From Tritrichomonas musculus (Eukaryota; Parabasalia; Tritrichomonadida; Tritrichomonadidae), in the NCBI GenBank assembly GCA_039105265.1, contig JAPFFF010000001.1:6324001-6388000 (forward strand): a stretch of 64,000 nucleotides of DNA, written 5' to 3'. How positions within the stretch are numbered: position 1 is the stretch's first letter; every line of letters starts with the position of its first letter. Below are positions 51,426 to 61,329 of the stretch, in pieces. The notes under the pieces were generated by a model. It was not told the origin of the DNA. It made no database searches and saw nothing but the letters and a program-made list of their open reading frames with translations. Made by a program: the position numbers and the translations under genes.

Positions 51426-52328
51426 ATGAGATTTTATAAGAAAATTCTTCACTTTCTTTTTCGGACGAAGATTTTAAAAGTTGATGAAAGTATCTATTCA
51501 TATCTAATCTATAAAAAACAATTGCGTCTTTTTTTCTATCCCGAAATCGAAGAATTCAAGAACGAAAAAAACATAGGAAAAATTGAGGATGCAGCCATTC
51601 TTGATAATTTTGAAGGTAAGCGTAATAATGGTGAGAATGATAGTTACATTTGTTCACTAATACGTAAAGATGCAATTGAAGATTTTGTTGCTTATGTAAA
51701 CAAAACAAATATGAATCTTTCGAGTGAGATTGAGCCTTCGATATTTGAGACGAATTCATTTTTGAACAAGCACAATGCAACATTAATTGAGTATGCAGCA
51801 TTCTTTGGATCAATCCGAATATTCAAATATTTGGAATTAAATGGAGTTAAATTGAAGCCAAGTTTGTGGCTTTATTCAATTCATGGAAGAAATGCTGAAT
51901 TAGTTCATCATCTTGAATCAAATAAAATTCCACCACCAAAAGGAGGATATGAAAAATGTTTTTGTGAATCAATTAAATGTCATCATAATGAGTTTGCTTC
52001 TTACATTGAAAATTATTTACTCGACAATGAAAATGAAAATGCGAATAATAAATTATTATCAAGCATTTTTCGTTATAATAATTATTTAATTTTTCCAAAT
52101 GAAATCACAAGTGCTCATTTCTTTTACTTATGCCTTTATAATTATTCTAATCTTGTTGATTTTTATTTAATTGATAAAGAAAAAGATATAAAAGAAATAA
52201 TAATCTGCAAACACAATCTTTTTTTAAATGGAATTTCATTCTTTTTATTTTCATCAAATTTTAAAGTTTTTAAGTTTTTAATTCAATTTCGAAAGCTTTT
52301 GACTTTAATAGTATTTCAATTTAAATGA
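51426..52328 (+). pseudogene. 5'-truncated copy of ankyrin gene C
   Basis: The frame from ATGAGATTTTAT reads through the deletion junction and then matches residues 102-401 of copy C almost exactly, with changes such as A for T and G for D near IEDA/ILDNFE. The first 100 residues are missing, so the N-terminal helical part is lost, while the ankyrin-like core (SIFETNSFL, LIEYAAFFGSIRIFKYL) remains. It may still be transcribed from the duplicated flank, but I regard it as a truncated gene. Confidence 0.75.
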
Positions 52329-52589
52329 ATAAATAATGTTTTCTCTTAATGATCTTTAATGGTGAATTTATCATATCACTTCATTGGCCTAATGTTAAAT
52401 AAACTTTATATGGAAAGTATGTTTTGGTATTAAGTTTTTAAAAAAATGAACATAAATCTAGAGTTTAATTATCAATTTAATGATATTCACAGTTAAAAAA
52501 AAAAATATTCACATTTTTTTTATTACTATTAGTTGATATTTGAATAAAAAAATTAAATTTGATATGTTAATTTCAAACATAATGCTATG

Positions 52590-53765
52590 TTATATCTTTA
52601 TAACTTGTGCATTTGTTGGGAGAGCATTGTATCCAATTTTTGTTAATGATGAAGGTATAATTATTCTTTTAAGTGATGAACATTTTTTGAAGGCTCCGCT
52701 TCCAATTGATGTCACTGATAATGGAATTAATATTTCGGTCAAAGAAGAGCATTCAGCAAACGCATCATCACCAATTGAAGTTATAGAAGAAGGAAAAGAG
52801 ATTTCTCTTAAAGATGTACATCCATTAAAAGCATTACTTCCAATTGAAGTAACAGAAGATGAGAATGTAATTTGAACCAAAGATGAACATTCAGCGAAAA
52901 CACTGCTGCCAATTGTTGTCATTAATAAAGGTATAGATATTTGTGTCAAAGACGAACAACCATGAAAAGCTCCGCTTCCAATTGATTCCACTGAAGGAGG
53001 AATAATAATTTGGGTCAAAGACAAACAACCTTTGAAAGCACAACTTCCAATTGAAGTCACTGATGAAGGAATAAGCACACGTATAAGTGATGAACACCCT
53101 TCTAAAGCATTGTCTTTAATTGTCAAAACAGAAGAAGGAATCGCTAATTGAACTAATGAAGTACAACCATAAAAAACACTATTTCCTATTGATTTTATAA
53201 ATGAATGAATCATTATGTAAGTCAATGATGAGCATCCATAAAAAGCAAAATCACCAATTGATGTTACAGATGTTGGAATTATGATTTGCGTGAGAGATAA
53301 ACATCCTCGAAATGAATTTTCACCTATTGTTGTTACCGATGCAGGAATAGCTATTTGTGTCAATAAAATGCAACCTCGAAATGCAAAATTTCCAAATGAT
53401 GTAACAGATGTTGGTATCAATATTTTAGATAATGACGAACATCCATAAAAAGTACTGACTCCAATTTTTGTCACAGGTGAAGGTAGTGACACTTTCCTCA
53501 ATGATGAACATCCATAAAAAGCATATTCGCCAATTGATGCTACTGAAGAAGGAATGAATATTTGTGCCAGTGATGAACATCCATCAAAACTATTGGCTGC
53601 AATTGTCGTTATTGACGGTGGAATTGCAATTTGTTTTATTACTGTATTTCCTTCAAAAAATTGTTCATTAATTTCTTTTCTTTTTTGTAATAAGTAATAA
53701 ACAACTTCAATTTGATTTTTTTGTGCAGCTTTATGAATTGCTTGTTCATTAGTAAAAAATATTTG
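52590..53765 (-). CDS. Ankyrin unit fused to BspA-type leucine-rich repeats
   Basis: An open frame of about 391 codons. Its first 30 residues are an ankyrin-like unit (NEQAIHKAAQKNQIEVVYYL). From there about 13 BspA-type repeats run to the end, with the pattern IPSSVTSIGxxAFxGCSSLxxI. There is no ATG in the first 90 codons; a TTG at 53501 is only a frame-finder start. The frame starts 48 bases after the stop of ankyrin gene C, so the two could be parts of one gene or one transcript. BspA-type proteins of trichomonads are often linked to surfaces and adhesion; no signal or membrane segment is visible here. Confidence 0.7.
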   Translation of the reverse strand, partial: QIFFTNEQAIHKAAQKNQIEVVYYLLQKRKEINEQFFEGNTVIKQIAIPPSITTIAANSFDGCSSLAQIFIPSSVASIGEYAFYGCSSLRKVSLPSPVTKIGVSTFYGCSSLSKILIPTSVTSFGNFAFRGCILLTQIAIPASVTTIGENSFRGCLSLTQIIIPTSVTSIGDFAFYGCSSLTYIMIHSFIKSIGNSVFYGCTSLVQLAIPSSVLTIKDNALEGCSSLIRVLIPSSVTSIGSCAFKGCLSLTQIIIPPSVESIGSGAFHGCSSLTQISIPLLMTTIGSSVFAECSSLVQITFSSSVTSIGSNAFNGCTSLREISFPSSITSIGDDAFAECSSLTEILIPLSVTSIGSGAFKKCSSLKRIIIPSSLTKIGYNALPTNAQVIKI

Positions 53766-53812
53766 TTATAAATTTCATAAAAAATGGATTTAATAAAAAA
53801 AACATTATTTAT

Positions 53813-55018
53813 TCATTTAAATTGAAATACTATTAAAGTCAAAAGCTTTCGAAATTGAATTAAAAACTTAAAAACTTTAAAATTTGATGAAAATAAAAAG
53901 AATGAAATTCCATTTAAAAAAAGATTGTGCTTGCAGATTATTATTTCTTTTATATCTTTTTCTTTATCAATTAAATAAAAATCAACAAGATTAGAATAAT
54001 TATAAAGGCATAAGTAAAAGAAATGAGCACTTGTGATTTCATTTGGAAAAATTAAATAATTATTATAACGAAAAATGCTTGATAATAATTTATTATTCGC
54101 ATTTTCATTTTCATTGTCGAGTAAATAATTTTCAATGTAAGAAGCAAACTCATTATGATGACATTTAATTGATTCACAAAAACATTTTTCATATCCTCCT
54201 TTTGGTGGTGGAATTTTATTTGATTCAAGATGATGAATTAATTCAGCATTTCTTCCATGAATTGAATAAAGCCACAAACTTGGCTTCAATTTAACTCCAT
54301 TTAATTCCAAATATTTGAATATTCGGATTGATCCAAAGAATGCTGCATACTCAATTAATGTTGCATTGTGCTTGTTCAAAAATGAATTCGTCTCAAATAT
54401 CGAAGGCTCAATCTCACTCGAAAGATTCATATTTGTTTTGTTTACATAAGCAACAAAATCTTCAATTGCATCTTTACGTATTAGTGAACAAATGTAACTA
54501 TCATTCTCACCATTATTACGCTTATCTTCAAAATTATCAAGAATGGTTGCATCCTCAATTTTTCCTATGTTTTTTTCGTTCTTGAATTCTTCGATTTCGG
54601 GATAGAAAAAAAGACGCAATTGTTTTTTATAGATTAGATATGAATAGATACTTTCATCAACTTTTAAAATCTTCGTCCGAAAAAGAAAGTGAAGAATTTT
54701 CTTGCTGTCTTTGAAAAAGTTGAAGAGATCTGAATTTGTAAACGTTTTTTGAATTGTTTCTAAGCAAATTTCAAGAATTTGTTCAATTTTCCTGTTGAAA
54801 TGCTCATTTCTATGATGATCTTGACTTAAATTGAGAATTAATTGAAGTAAATGCTCAAATTCGTTTTTTTCTTCGTCGTAATGCTGATCTTGGATCATAT
54901 CTTGAATTGGTTCAAAGTAATGACTATATTCATCTGGGCTATCAAGAAATGATAGTATATTATCATGCAAGATTTTTTTGTCTTCAATATATTCGTTTAT
55001 ATCTTGAATTTCGTCCAT
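53813..55018 (-). CDS. Trichomonad ankyrin protein, DUF3447-type (copy C)
   Basis: 401 aa with a clear ATG (MDEIQDINEYIEDKKIL). Residues 1-100 are helical, as in copies A and B. The signature follows: GENDSYICSLIRKDAIEDFV, SIFETNSFL, LIEYAAFFGSIRIFKYL, LKPSLWLYSIHGRNAELIHHL and CESIKCHHNEFASYIENYL. The family is abundant in trichomonads and probably binds proteins. A near-identical truncated copy lies inverted at 51426-52328. It is followed at once by the ankyrin/BspA frame. Confidence 0.83.
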   Translation of the reverse strand: MDEIQDINEYIEDKKILHDNILSFLDSPDEYSHYFEPIQDMIQDQHYDEEKNEFEHLLQLILNLSQDHHRNEHFNRKIEQILEICLETIQKTFTNSDLFNFFKDSKKILHFLFRTKILKVDESIYSYLIYKKQLRLFFYPEIEEFKNEKNIGKIEDATILDNFEDKRNNGENDSYICSLIRKDAIEDFVAYVNKTNMNLSSEIEPSIFETNSFLNKHNATLIEYAAFFGSIRIFKYLELNGVKLKPSLWLYSIHGRNAELIHHLESNKIPPPKGGYEKCFCESIKCHHNEFASYIENYLLDNENENANNKLLSSIFRYNNYLIFPNEITSAHFFYLCLYNYSNLVDFYLIDKEKDIKEIIICKHNLFLNGISFFLFSSNFKVFKFLIQFRKLLTLIVFQFK

Positions 55019-55300
55019 TTATCTTTTAATTTTTTTTCTATTGAAAAATTTATGGTTTAAAATGGCCAAAAAAAATATTATAAAACGATAAAATCTCATT
55101 ATTTTTCAACTAAAAATATTGATTTATAACATATCTATTACTTAACAGAAAATAATTAAATCGATAACTTAATTATTGTCTATTAAAAGGCCTGTTTTAA
55201 AAAACTTTTGTTTTTGCATTTGATATGTCTCAGCCAATTTTTACCAAAAACTAATGTTTTATCTTTTTAACAGAATTTTACATAATTAAAAGTGTTGAAA
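55019..55300. other. Flank of the inverted duplication, no gene
   Basis: AT-rich sequence matched by 51258-51435 in inverted orientation. It ends at the inferred Polinton 2 boundary. Confidence 0.6.
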
Positions 55301-55304
55301 TAGT

Positions 55305-55490
55305 AGTTATATATTTGCCACGATTTTTGCACTTCGTTCAAAAACCGCGTCAAATATTTCCCATCCGCGACCCCAGCCCCGCCTTGTCAGGTATGATCCC
55401 CCACTCCCATTAATGATCTTCCACTGGGCTGCTCTCAGGATTCCTCTCAACGCTCTGCTAGGAAGGAGGTCCCGTATCGTTAATATCAAA
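55305..55490. other. GC-rich terminal segment of Polinton 2
   Basis: Clearly richer in GC than all neighbours. It contains an imperfect hairpin (TTTTTGCACTTCGTTCAAAAA, 55324-55345) and a 60-codon minus frame (TIRDLLPSRALRGIL, then INGSGGSYLTRRGWG). It probably belongs to the terminal region of the element. I cannot test for a matching copy at the other end, which is outside the window. Confidence 0.5.
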
Positions 55491-55579
55491 AAAGATATAG
55501 AAAAAGTTGTTAATTGTGTGGTTTACTTAAAACCTAGTATGAGAGTATTTATTAAACGTCCTCTCACTAAACGTCCTTT

Positions 55580-56182
55580 TTATGGTTTCCAATTAGGATC
55601 TTTTTTGAAGTCATCTGGTGCTTCGTCTTCTTTTTCCTCTTCTTTTTCAATTAATTCTTCTTCCTCTTCTTCCTCTTCTTCCTCTTCTTCCTCTTCTGGG
55701 AAACAGCCATTTTTAATACGATCATTTTGGCATTGAATTTCCATGTATTCTTTGATGACCTCAAATTCGGCTCGATCATCAACTTCCGACTGAATTCGAA
55801 ACATATTTGACCTTCGTAAGGTGTCAAAACTGAGGTGATTATGGTCAGATTTGCCTTTTCCTTTGAATGTTTTGTATAGGTAAAACATCGCCAAACCTCG
55901 AATTATTCGTTTTTGTTCAACTCCGTTGAAATAGTAACTATCAAGTCCGACTTTTTCTGGGATTTTGTTTGGAATTTTAGGAAATCGAGGAGGCGGAACT
56001 GGTTCAACTTCAGTATACTCGGTTTCAGTGTTATCCCAAATTCGGGCGTTTTCCTCTTTACCAAGAGAAGTTTCGGACCGTTTTGGCACATTTCGTAATC
56101 GTTCAATAATATCATCATGAGTTTCGACATTATCTTCAGTATCAGCTGGTTCATCTATGGTTACGTGGTGCTCGGACGACAT
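55580..56182 (-). CDS. Unknown acidic 200-aa Polinton 2 protein
   Basis: Starts MSSEHHVTIDEPADTEDN at 56182; the longer frame to 56221 is less likely because TCATTTTTTTACATG places an initiator-like TCATTT just before this ATG. Middle part: PVPPPRFPKIPNKIP, then a helical VEQKRIIRGLAMFYLY segment. Near the C-terminus are about 14 consecutive Glu, then EEEKEDEAPDDF. No family is recognised. It is divergent from the Lys-rich gene, with a shared 143-bp promoter region. Confidence 0.6.
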   Translation of the reverse strand: MSSEHHVTIDEPADTEDNVETHDDIIERLRNVPKRSETSLGKEENARIWDNTETEYTEVEPVPPPRFPKIPNKIPEKVGLDSYYFNGVEQKRIIRGLAMFYLYKTFKGKGKSDHNHLSFDTLRRSNMFRIQSEVDDRAEFEVIKEYMEIQCQNDRIKNGCFPEEEEEEEEEEEEEELIEKEEEKEDEAPDDFKKDPNWKP

Positions 56183-56325
56183 GTAAAAAAATGAGGTGAT
56201 GAGGTGAGCACGAAAAATCATATTTTTATTTGGGTCCCTTATGGGGTGCCTCTAGGTGTTTAGGGGTGGAGACCGTTTACCAAAATCTAATTTTTTCCCG
56301 AGAGGTCATCACATCACTTTTTTTC
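56183..56325. promoter_or_regulatory. Divergent promoter region of Polinton 2
   Basis: 143 bases between two divergent ATGs. Both sides carry similar words close to the start: CATCACATCACTTTTTTTC on the right and, read on the minus strand, CCTCATCACCTCATTTTTTT. TCACTT and TCATTT fit the trichomonad initiator pattern TCA-pyrimidine-T-W. Confidence 0.5.
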
Positions 56326-58671
56326 ATGTCCCACCAAGGCAACAACACCACAAGACAAAGGCTACACTCTCAAAAAGAGAAGCAAAAGCAAACCTATGAT
56401 GAAATAGGAGCTACAAATAAAAATGGTATGCAAAGGCAAATTTCTGATGGCATTCAAATTTCTACACATGGCTCAAAAAATCCACGTTTTCAACAAATAA
56501 GTCAACCAGTTCCAAAGAAAAGAAGCTTATCATCAGATGAAGATTATAGCTCAGAAGTCGAATTTATTTCAGAAGATGCATACAAATCTCAGCCAACACC
56601 AATAATTAAGAAAAATCAGCCAAAAGCACAGAAAAGTGATGATGACCCCAAAGAAGTTATCAAAAATTTAGATTGTCAGGAAAAAGATGAAAAAGTTGAA
56701 AATACAGAAAAAGATCAAAATATTCACCATCATCATTTAACCCTTCCATCAAACATAAGCTCGGAGCAATGGCAAGAATTTGAAGAAAATGGCATTCAAA
56801 CAAAATCTGAAATAATTTCATGGTTAGATGATCAGGAATTCCTTCGTTTTATAGAAGATGACGAAATGAATGAAATTGTTGCACGATTGATTTGCATGGA
56901 ATTATTCAAATCAAATTTGGCACATACATTTGTTGATGATTACGACGAAAACGGCAATATCAAAATCTGGACAGATATATTTATGGACCATTTCAAATCA
57001 ATCAATGCTGATATTCTCGGAAAGACAAATGACGAAATCATGAAAACAATGTTTCAGTATTATCAAGATGAAAACAATTTACCGAGAGATCTGAGAAAAA
57101 TTTTGAAATTTATGAAAACAAAAACCTTTACCAGTCGACATTCATATCTCAAATTGGTGTTTTCAACAGATGAGACAAGTCAAGCTACAAGAAACGAAAT
57201 CGACAGGAAAGAAAGAGAACAATACATGGAATGGAAAGAAAAAGTCCAATTAGAAGATTTGAATGAAACAATCAAACCAGGGTCAGTTGAAAAGACGAAA
57301 AATAAACCAGAACCAAAAAAGAAATCTAAGACAGGAAAGAAAACAAATTCAAAAAAGAAATCTAAGACAGGAAAGAAATCTAAGACAGGAAAGAAATCAC
57401 CTTCAAAAAGAAAACTTGAAAGAATGAACAGAGTTATTCAACCTGATAAACCTGATAAATCTGATAAACGCGATAAACCAAAGAAAAAGATCACAAGCCG
57501 ATCACAAGTTCCCCGTGCGAAAGATGTTCAACAAACACCTCCACCTCCAGCGCCAACTCCAAGAATAATATTGGTATCTGGTCAACAAAAGAGACAGATA
57601 AGAGAATTATCAGAAATGCTCCACCTGATATACCCAGAAAAAGCAGACAACGAAATAACAAAAATTGCAAGAGAAAGAGTTCTCAATCCTGACAAATTTG
57701 CTGATTCCGATGATTGGGAATTAGATGAACTACTCACTGAAAAAGAATCGCAAATTTATTGGCGAAAATACAGGGATCAAAATATTTTATAAAACAATAT
57801 CAAAAAACAATTGATTAATGACACAAAAGAAATGGTGCAATTTTCACACCCTGACTGGAATGAAGAAAAATTGGAAGACGAAATTGAAAAAAGAATTCAA
57901 ATAAAGTTGGACGAAGGTGAATTATTGGAAGTCTTAACCGTCTTGGATTTGGTAACTCAAAAGGAACAGGATCAATGGAGCGCTCATGTTTTATTGGTAA
58001 GACAATGGTCAACAAAAATTGATGAATTCAGTCGGATCTTATCAAAAATTCAGGACGTCTCACAAAATATCGCCAAAAAAGAAGTTGAAGAAAGATTGAA
58101 GCCATTCATGGAAAAAGGCAAGCAACCGTTTGAAGTTCAGAAATGCCATTTCTTTACCAACGAAGAGTCTGAAAAATACAAAGAATGGCAAAAGAAGGTC
58201 AATAGTGAACAAATCCTTAATCATTTAAAAAGAAGGGAATCACCAGAAAAAATACAAGAAAAAGTCATGGCTGCAAATAAACAACCACTAACAATGTCTG
58301 ATGAAGATTATGATAAAGTTGTCAAACAAATGAATGAAACAATTCGCAAAAATGCCTCAAAACTTCAAATACCCGAAGACGAAATGAATGATCATTCGGA
58401 TGAATTAGCAATACAAAAAAGAGCAGAATTAGAAAATGCTATCAAAATCATTCATGGCTGCAACGATGAAAAAGCAAAGAAAATTGCCGAAGAAAAGATC
58501 GAAAATTATTCAAAAACCAAAACGCACATGCAATGGTACTACCTGAGTATTGATCAATTTCTAAGACCTGACGAAAGAGAAATCTATCATCAAAACGAGA
58601 CACCAAAAGACGTGGTAGATGTCCTCTCCAGTGATGACGATTTTGACGCTTTCCCACACTACGATGATTGA
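56326..58671 (+). pseudogene. Lys-rich unknown Polinton 2 gene, broken (about one break)
   Basis: Begins MSHQGNNTTRQRLHSQKE. Visible parts are a disordered Gln/Ser/Lys-rich head, an acidic helical region (HLTLPSNISSEQWQEFEENG), a strongly basic repeat (KKKSKTGKK) followed by PDKPDKSDKRDKP, a PPPPAPTPR stretch, and two similar helical domains near SEMLHLIYPEKADNEI and KEMVQFSHPDWNEEKL. The gene appears broken by about one break. No known family. A DNA-binding or core protein of the element is conceivable from its basic repeats. Confidence 0.55.
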
Positions 58672-58745
58672 GAGGTCGTAATAAAAAAACTCTCAAAAAA
58701 AGATTTAGGTTTTTAATAAACCAATTTAATTAATTAATTTTTTAT

Positions 58746-59144
58746 TTATTTCTTTTCTTTATCTTTTTCTTCTTCTTTTTCAGTAGTTTCTTTTGGTATG
58801 GGAATCGGAACGAATTTGCCAGAATCATAACCAATCATCATTCCAGGCGACAAAAATGGTCGAATAAACTCAATATGAGTATCGAACCAAAGAATTAATT
58901 TGTCTTTCGATCTAATTTCTTCCCTTGAAAGACTTGGAGTTTCTGATGGAATATTATGATCAATACAATGCATCATAACTTTTGCAACTGCTGCTAATTT
59001 TTGATGGGATACATTTTCCCCATACCTTGATTTTAACATTTTCCAACCTTGAGTTCTTTTTGGATTTCTCATGTCTTTTGCAGACATAGCTGGTATATCA
59101 TCTTTAATTTCAAATTGTTCAGGAACACTTTGTTTGTCCGACAT
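58746..59144 (-). CDS. Unknown 132-aa Polinton 2 protein
   Basis: Starts MSDKQSVPEQFEIKDDIP. The central part is helical (HQKLAAVAKVMMHCIDH), followed by WFDTHIEFIRPFLSPGMMI and a charged tail (KETTEKEEEKDKEKK). No family is recognised. The start follows AGTTCATTTTTTTTA, with an initiator-like TCATTT. It lies between the Lys-rich gene and the integrase gene. Confidence 0.55.
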   Translation of the reverse strand: MSDKQSVPEQFEIKDDIPAMSAKDMRNPKRTQGWKMLKSRYGENVSHQKLAAVAKVMMHCIDHNIPSETPSLSREEIRSKDKLILWFDTHIEFIRPFLSPGMMIGYDSGKFVPIPIPKETTEKEEEKDKEKK

Positions 59145-59232
59145 TAAAAAAAATGAACTTTTTCACTAGGCGACCGTTAACCAACAAATAGCATTTTTTG
59201 ACACTCTTTTTATTTTTGCATTTTCTGACAAT

Positions 59233-60621
59233 TCAAATAGGATCTAATCTATAACGAGGTAATATTTGAGTATTTCCTTTAAGATCTTGTATTAAATATT
59301 TACCATTTTGAAAACCTTTTACAAAAAATCTACCAGGTTGAGTTATTGATCGTCTTTTTTTAAGAGTGTCTTTATTATTATATACAATTACTTCTTGGTT
59401 TTCTTTTAAATTATAACCTTTTTGAGCAGAAACATTATAATTAGCTTGAGAAATACGTCTACAAATAAAAGTATATAAATCAGAATTATTTTGCATTTGA
59501 CTAGGAGAAACATTCATACCTGCATATTTTGACAAAGTTAAGTGTGGGGCATTATTATATTGAACAACTAATTCTTTTAATATTTCAGGGGAGATTTCTC
59601 GTTGAACTTCATAAGCCATATCTCTCAAAGTTCTAATAATTCTATCAACTATACCTAATGAAGAATGTAATGGGCTAGTTGTTTGTTTTTCACCTGGTTT
59701 TCGTAAAAATGATGGATAATGATAATCATCCATTCTATCAACAGGTTCCCATTTAATTCCATTTGAGTTTAAAAAATTAATTGTTTCTTCAGAACAAAAA
59801 CCTTTTTCACCATCTCCGGTCAATATTTTAGGTTTCATTCCTTGTTGAAATAAAGTATTTAAAGCTTTTGTTATTGAAATAGATGTTTTTTGTCCAGCAG
59901 TCATAATTTTATTTATATCACCAAAACATTCTCTACCTAAAGGAATTGCATATAAATATCGACTATTGGCTTCTATACAAATTAAGTACCCAACATTTTT
60001 TTCAAACATAATATCAATTAAATAAGTACCAGGTTCACATAATTTATGTAAATAATATTTTTTATTCTTATTAGTTGGAAATTGTTTCTTTTGAACATAA
60101 TCATCTTCAGAAACATAATTTGGCTCAATAACTTTTTCAAATTGTTTTAATAATACATGTCTTTTATTTTTATTTCTAAATGCAATATCAGGTACATTTG
60201 TTTTACCTTTGAATTCAACTATCATTCCTGGTTGTTCCATAATTTTTGTAATATATATTTCATACCATTCTTCCATAGTATATTTATCTTTACCTTTTTT
60301 CCATCCAGAGGTCAATTTTTCAAATTCAGGAAAAGTACGAATATTTTCATTATGTAAATTATTAATTACATGGTTCTCAATTTTTTCTTCAAAACTTAAT
60401 TCATCATCAGGAATTTTTTCATCTGTGATTACAGGTAATGATTCAGATAATACTTTTCGAAATTCTGAATAAGCATTATAAATTTGTTCAAATTCATCAT
60501 CAGTTACAAAATCTTTTTGATATCCTTTATAATTTCTAGCTTCATTTGGCATTATTAATTTCTTTTGATAAGCTTTCTTTTCTAAATAATTCATTAATTT
60601 TTCACCTTCTGACGATAACAT
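59233..60621 (-). CDS. Polinton 2 integrase (retrovirus-type)
   Basis: 462 aa, intact. Core motifs are TYLIDIMFEKN, ILTGDGEKGF and SSLGIVDRIIRTLRDMAY, then VVQYNNAPHLTLSKYAGMNVSP. The C-terminal part (RRSITQPGRFFVKGF, then ILPRYRL) aligns with the integrase at 22704-24221. Overall identity looks moderate, so the two elements belong to different lineages. It would insert the element. The start at 60621 lies in a 57-bp divergent region with the first coiled-coil gene. Confidence 0.9.
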   Translation of the reverse strand: MLSSEGEKLMNYLEKKAYQKKLIMPNEARNYKGYQKDFVTDDEFEQIYNAYSEFRKVLSESLPVITDEKIPDDELSFEEKIENHVINNLHNENIRTFPEFEKLTSGWKKGKDKYTMEEWYEIYITKIMEQPGMIVEFKGKTNVPDIAFRNKNKRHVLLKQFEKVIEPNYVSEDDYVQKKQFPTNKNKKYYLHKLCEPGTYLIDIMFEKNVGYLICIEANSRYLYAIPLGRECFGDINKIMTAGQKTSISITKALNTLFQQGMKPKILTGDGEKGFCSEETINFLNSNGIKWEPVDRMDDYHYPSFLRKPGEKQTTSPLHSSLGIVDRIIRTLRDMAYEVQREISPEILKELVVQYNNAPHLTLSKYAGMNVSPSQMQNNSDLYTFICRRISQANYNVSAQKGYNLKENQEVIVYNNKDTLKKRRSITQPGRFFVKGFQNGKYLIQDLKGNTQILPRYRLDPI

Positions 60622-60678
60622 TTAAATTTCAATAAAGAGCGGTTTTGACAGACCATAATGTTATTTGTTTTCTTGATA

Positions 60679-61008
60679 ATGTCAGAAAGTGCACTTGTCT
60701 CTAAACAATTAGAGCAAAAATTGATTATAGTTCTTGAGCAAAAAGAAGAGAATTTTCAAGAGTATGAAAGAAGTAAAGAGAACATGAGAATATCTTGTCA
60801 TCATGTAAGATATGATGAGGGTAATCCATTTCCATTTTGTCTAGATTCTAATCGAGATGATGAAACAATCATGAAACATAATCAATTGAGACAAAAAATG
60901 ATTCAATGCAGATTTGATGATGAAATCTATGACTTGGAAATTCTAAAGTTAAAAGACAAAATTGCAGAAGCAAAAATTAATGAAATCCAAGACATTAACG
61001 AACTTTAA
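60679..61008 (+). CDS. Small coiled-coil protein 1 of the tandem family
   Basis: 109 aa from MSESALVSKQLEQKLIIV. The upstream ATG at 60658 is possible, but the one at 60679 lies at the same distance (about 30 bases) from the TTTTGACA word as in the other four genes. Helical and charged, with a central HHVRYDEGNPFPFC stretch not seen in the others. The end, KIAEAKINEIQDI, resembles KIAEARIQEIEE of the 209-aa member. Confidence 0.55.
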   Translation: MSESALVSKQLEQKLIIVLEQKEENFQEYERSKENMRISCHHVRYDEGNPFPFCLDSNRDDETIMKHNQLRQKMIQCRFDDEIYDLEILKLKDKIAEAKINEIQDINEL

Positions 61009-61010
61009 AT

Positions 61011-61050
61011 AAAAAAGCAGTTTTGACATTTCACTTTTATTTTTGTATTT
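61011..61050 (+). promoter_or_regulatory. Shared leader 1 (TTTTGACA...CACTTTTATTTTTG)
   Basis: AAAAAGCAGTTTTGACATTT, then CACTTTTATTTTTGTATTT directly before the ATG at 61051. One of four near-identical leaders. It contains TTTCACTTTT, a good match to the trichomonad initiator TCA-pyrimidine-T-W. Confidence 0.7.
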
Positions 61051-61290
61051 ATGTCTAAATTGGAAGAAAAATTAATAAGTCTTCGAGAAGAATGGAAAGA
61101 AAAATGGAAACAAATAAGAAGAATTCAAAAAAATGCACCTAATTACACAAATGAGGATGCAATTATAATTTATGATGAATCCAAATTATCGATGGATGAT
61201 CAAGAAGAATTGGAACGATTACGAAGAGAAAGAGACCGACTCCGATATCAAATGAAAGAAATTCAAGAACTTTTAAGAGAAATTAAATAA
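61051..61290 (+). CDS. Small coiled-coil protein 2
   Basis: 79 aa, begins MSKLEEKLISLREEW. It contains IIIYDESKLSMDDQEELERL, closely matched in protein 4 (62009), followed by an RRERDRLRYQMKEIQELL coiled coil. Entirely helical and highly charged, no cysteine, no membrane segment. Function unknown. Its leader at 61011-61050 supports the start and expression. Confidence 0.6.
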   Translation: MSKLEEKLISLREEWKEKWKQIRRIQKNAPNYTNEDAIIIYDESKLSMDDQEELERLRRERDRLRYQMKEIQELLREIK

Positions 61291-61329
61291 AAAAGCAGTT
61301 TTGACACTTCACTTTTATTTTTTGTATTT
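61290..61329 (+). promoter_or_regulatory. Shared leader 2
   Basis: AAAAAGCAGTTTTGACACTT, then CACTTTTATTTTTTGTATTT before the ATG at 61330. It differs from leader 1 by a few bases. Confidence 0.7.

Larger units (their letters stand above)
51258..55298. repeat. Inverted duplication around a BspA gene
   Basis: 51258-52344 is the reverse complement of 53797-55298 (coordinate sum 106141 in the coding part). The left arm lacks about 370 bases covering the 5' end of the ankyrin gene: flank and gene body meet at GAGATTTTAT/AAGAAAATTC. The two gene copies differ by only a few residues. The 1.45-kb loop holds the BspA-type repeats. The right arm ends within about ten bases of the inferred start of Polinton 2. 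Confidence 0.85.

Noticed and set aside
53765-53840. Spliceosomal intron joining ankyrin gene C to the BspA frame (GTATTT ... ACTAATGAACAAG)
   Set aside because: The 3' side vaguely recalls the trichomonad ACTAACACACAG signal, but the phase of the two exons does not fit and the 5' side is poor.
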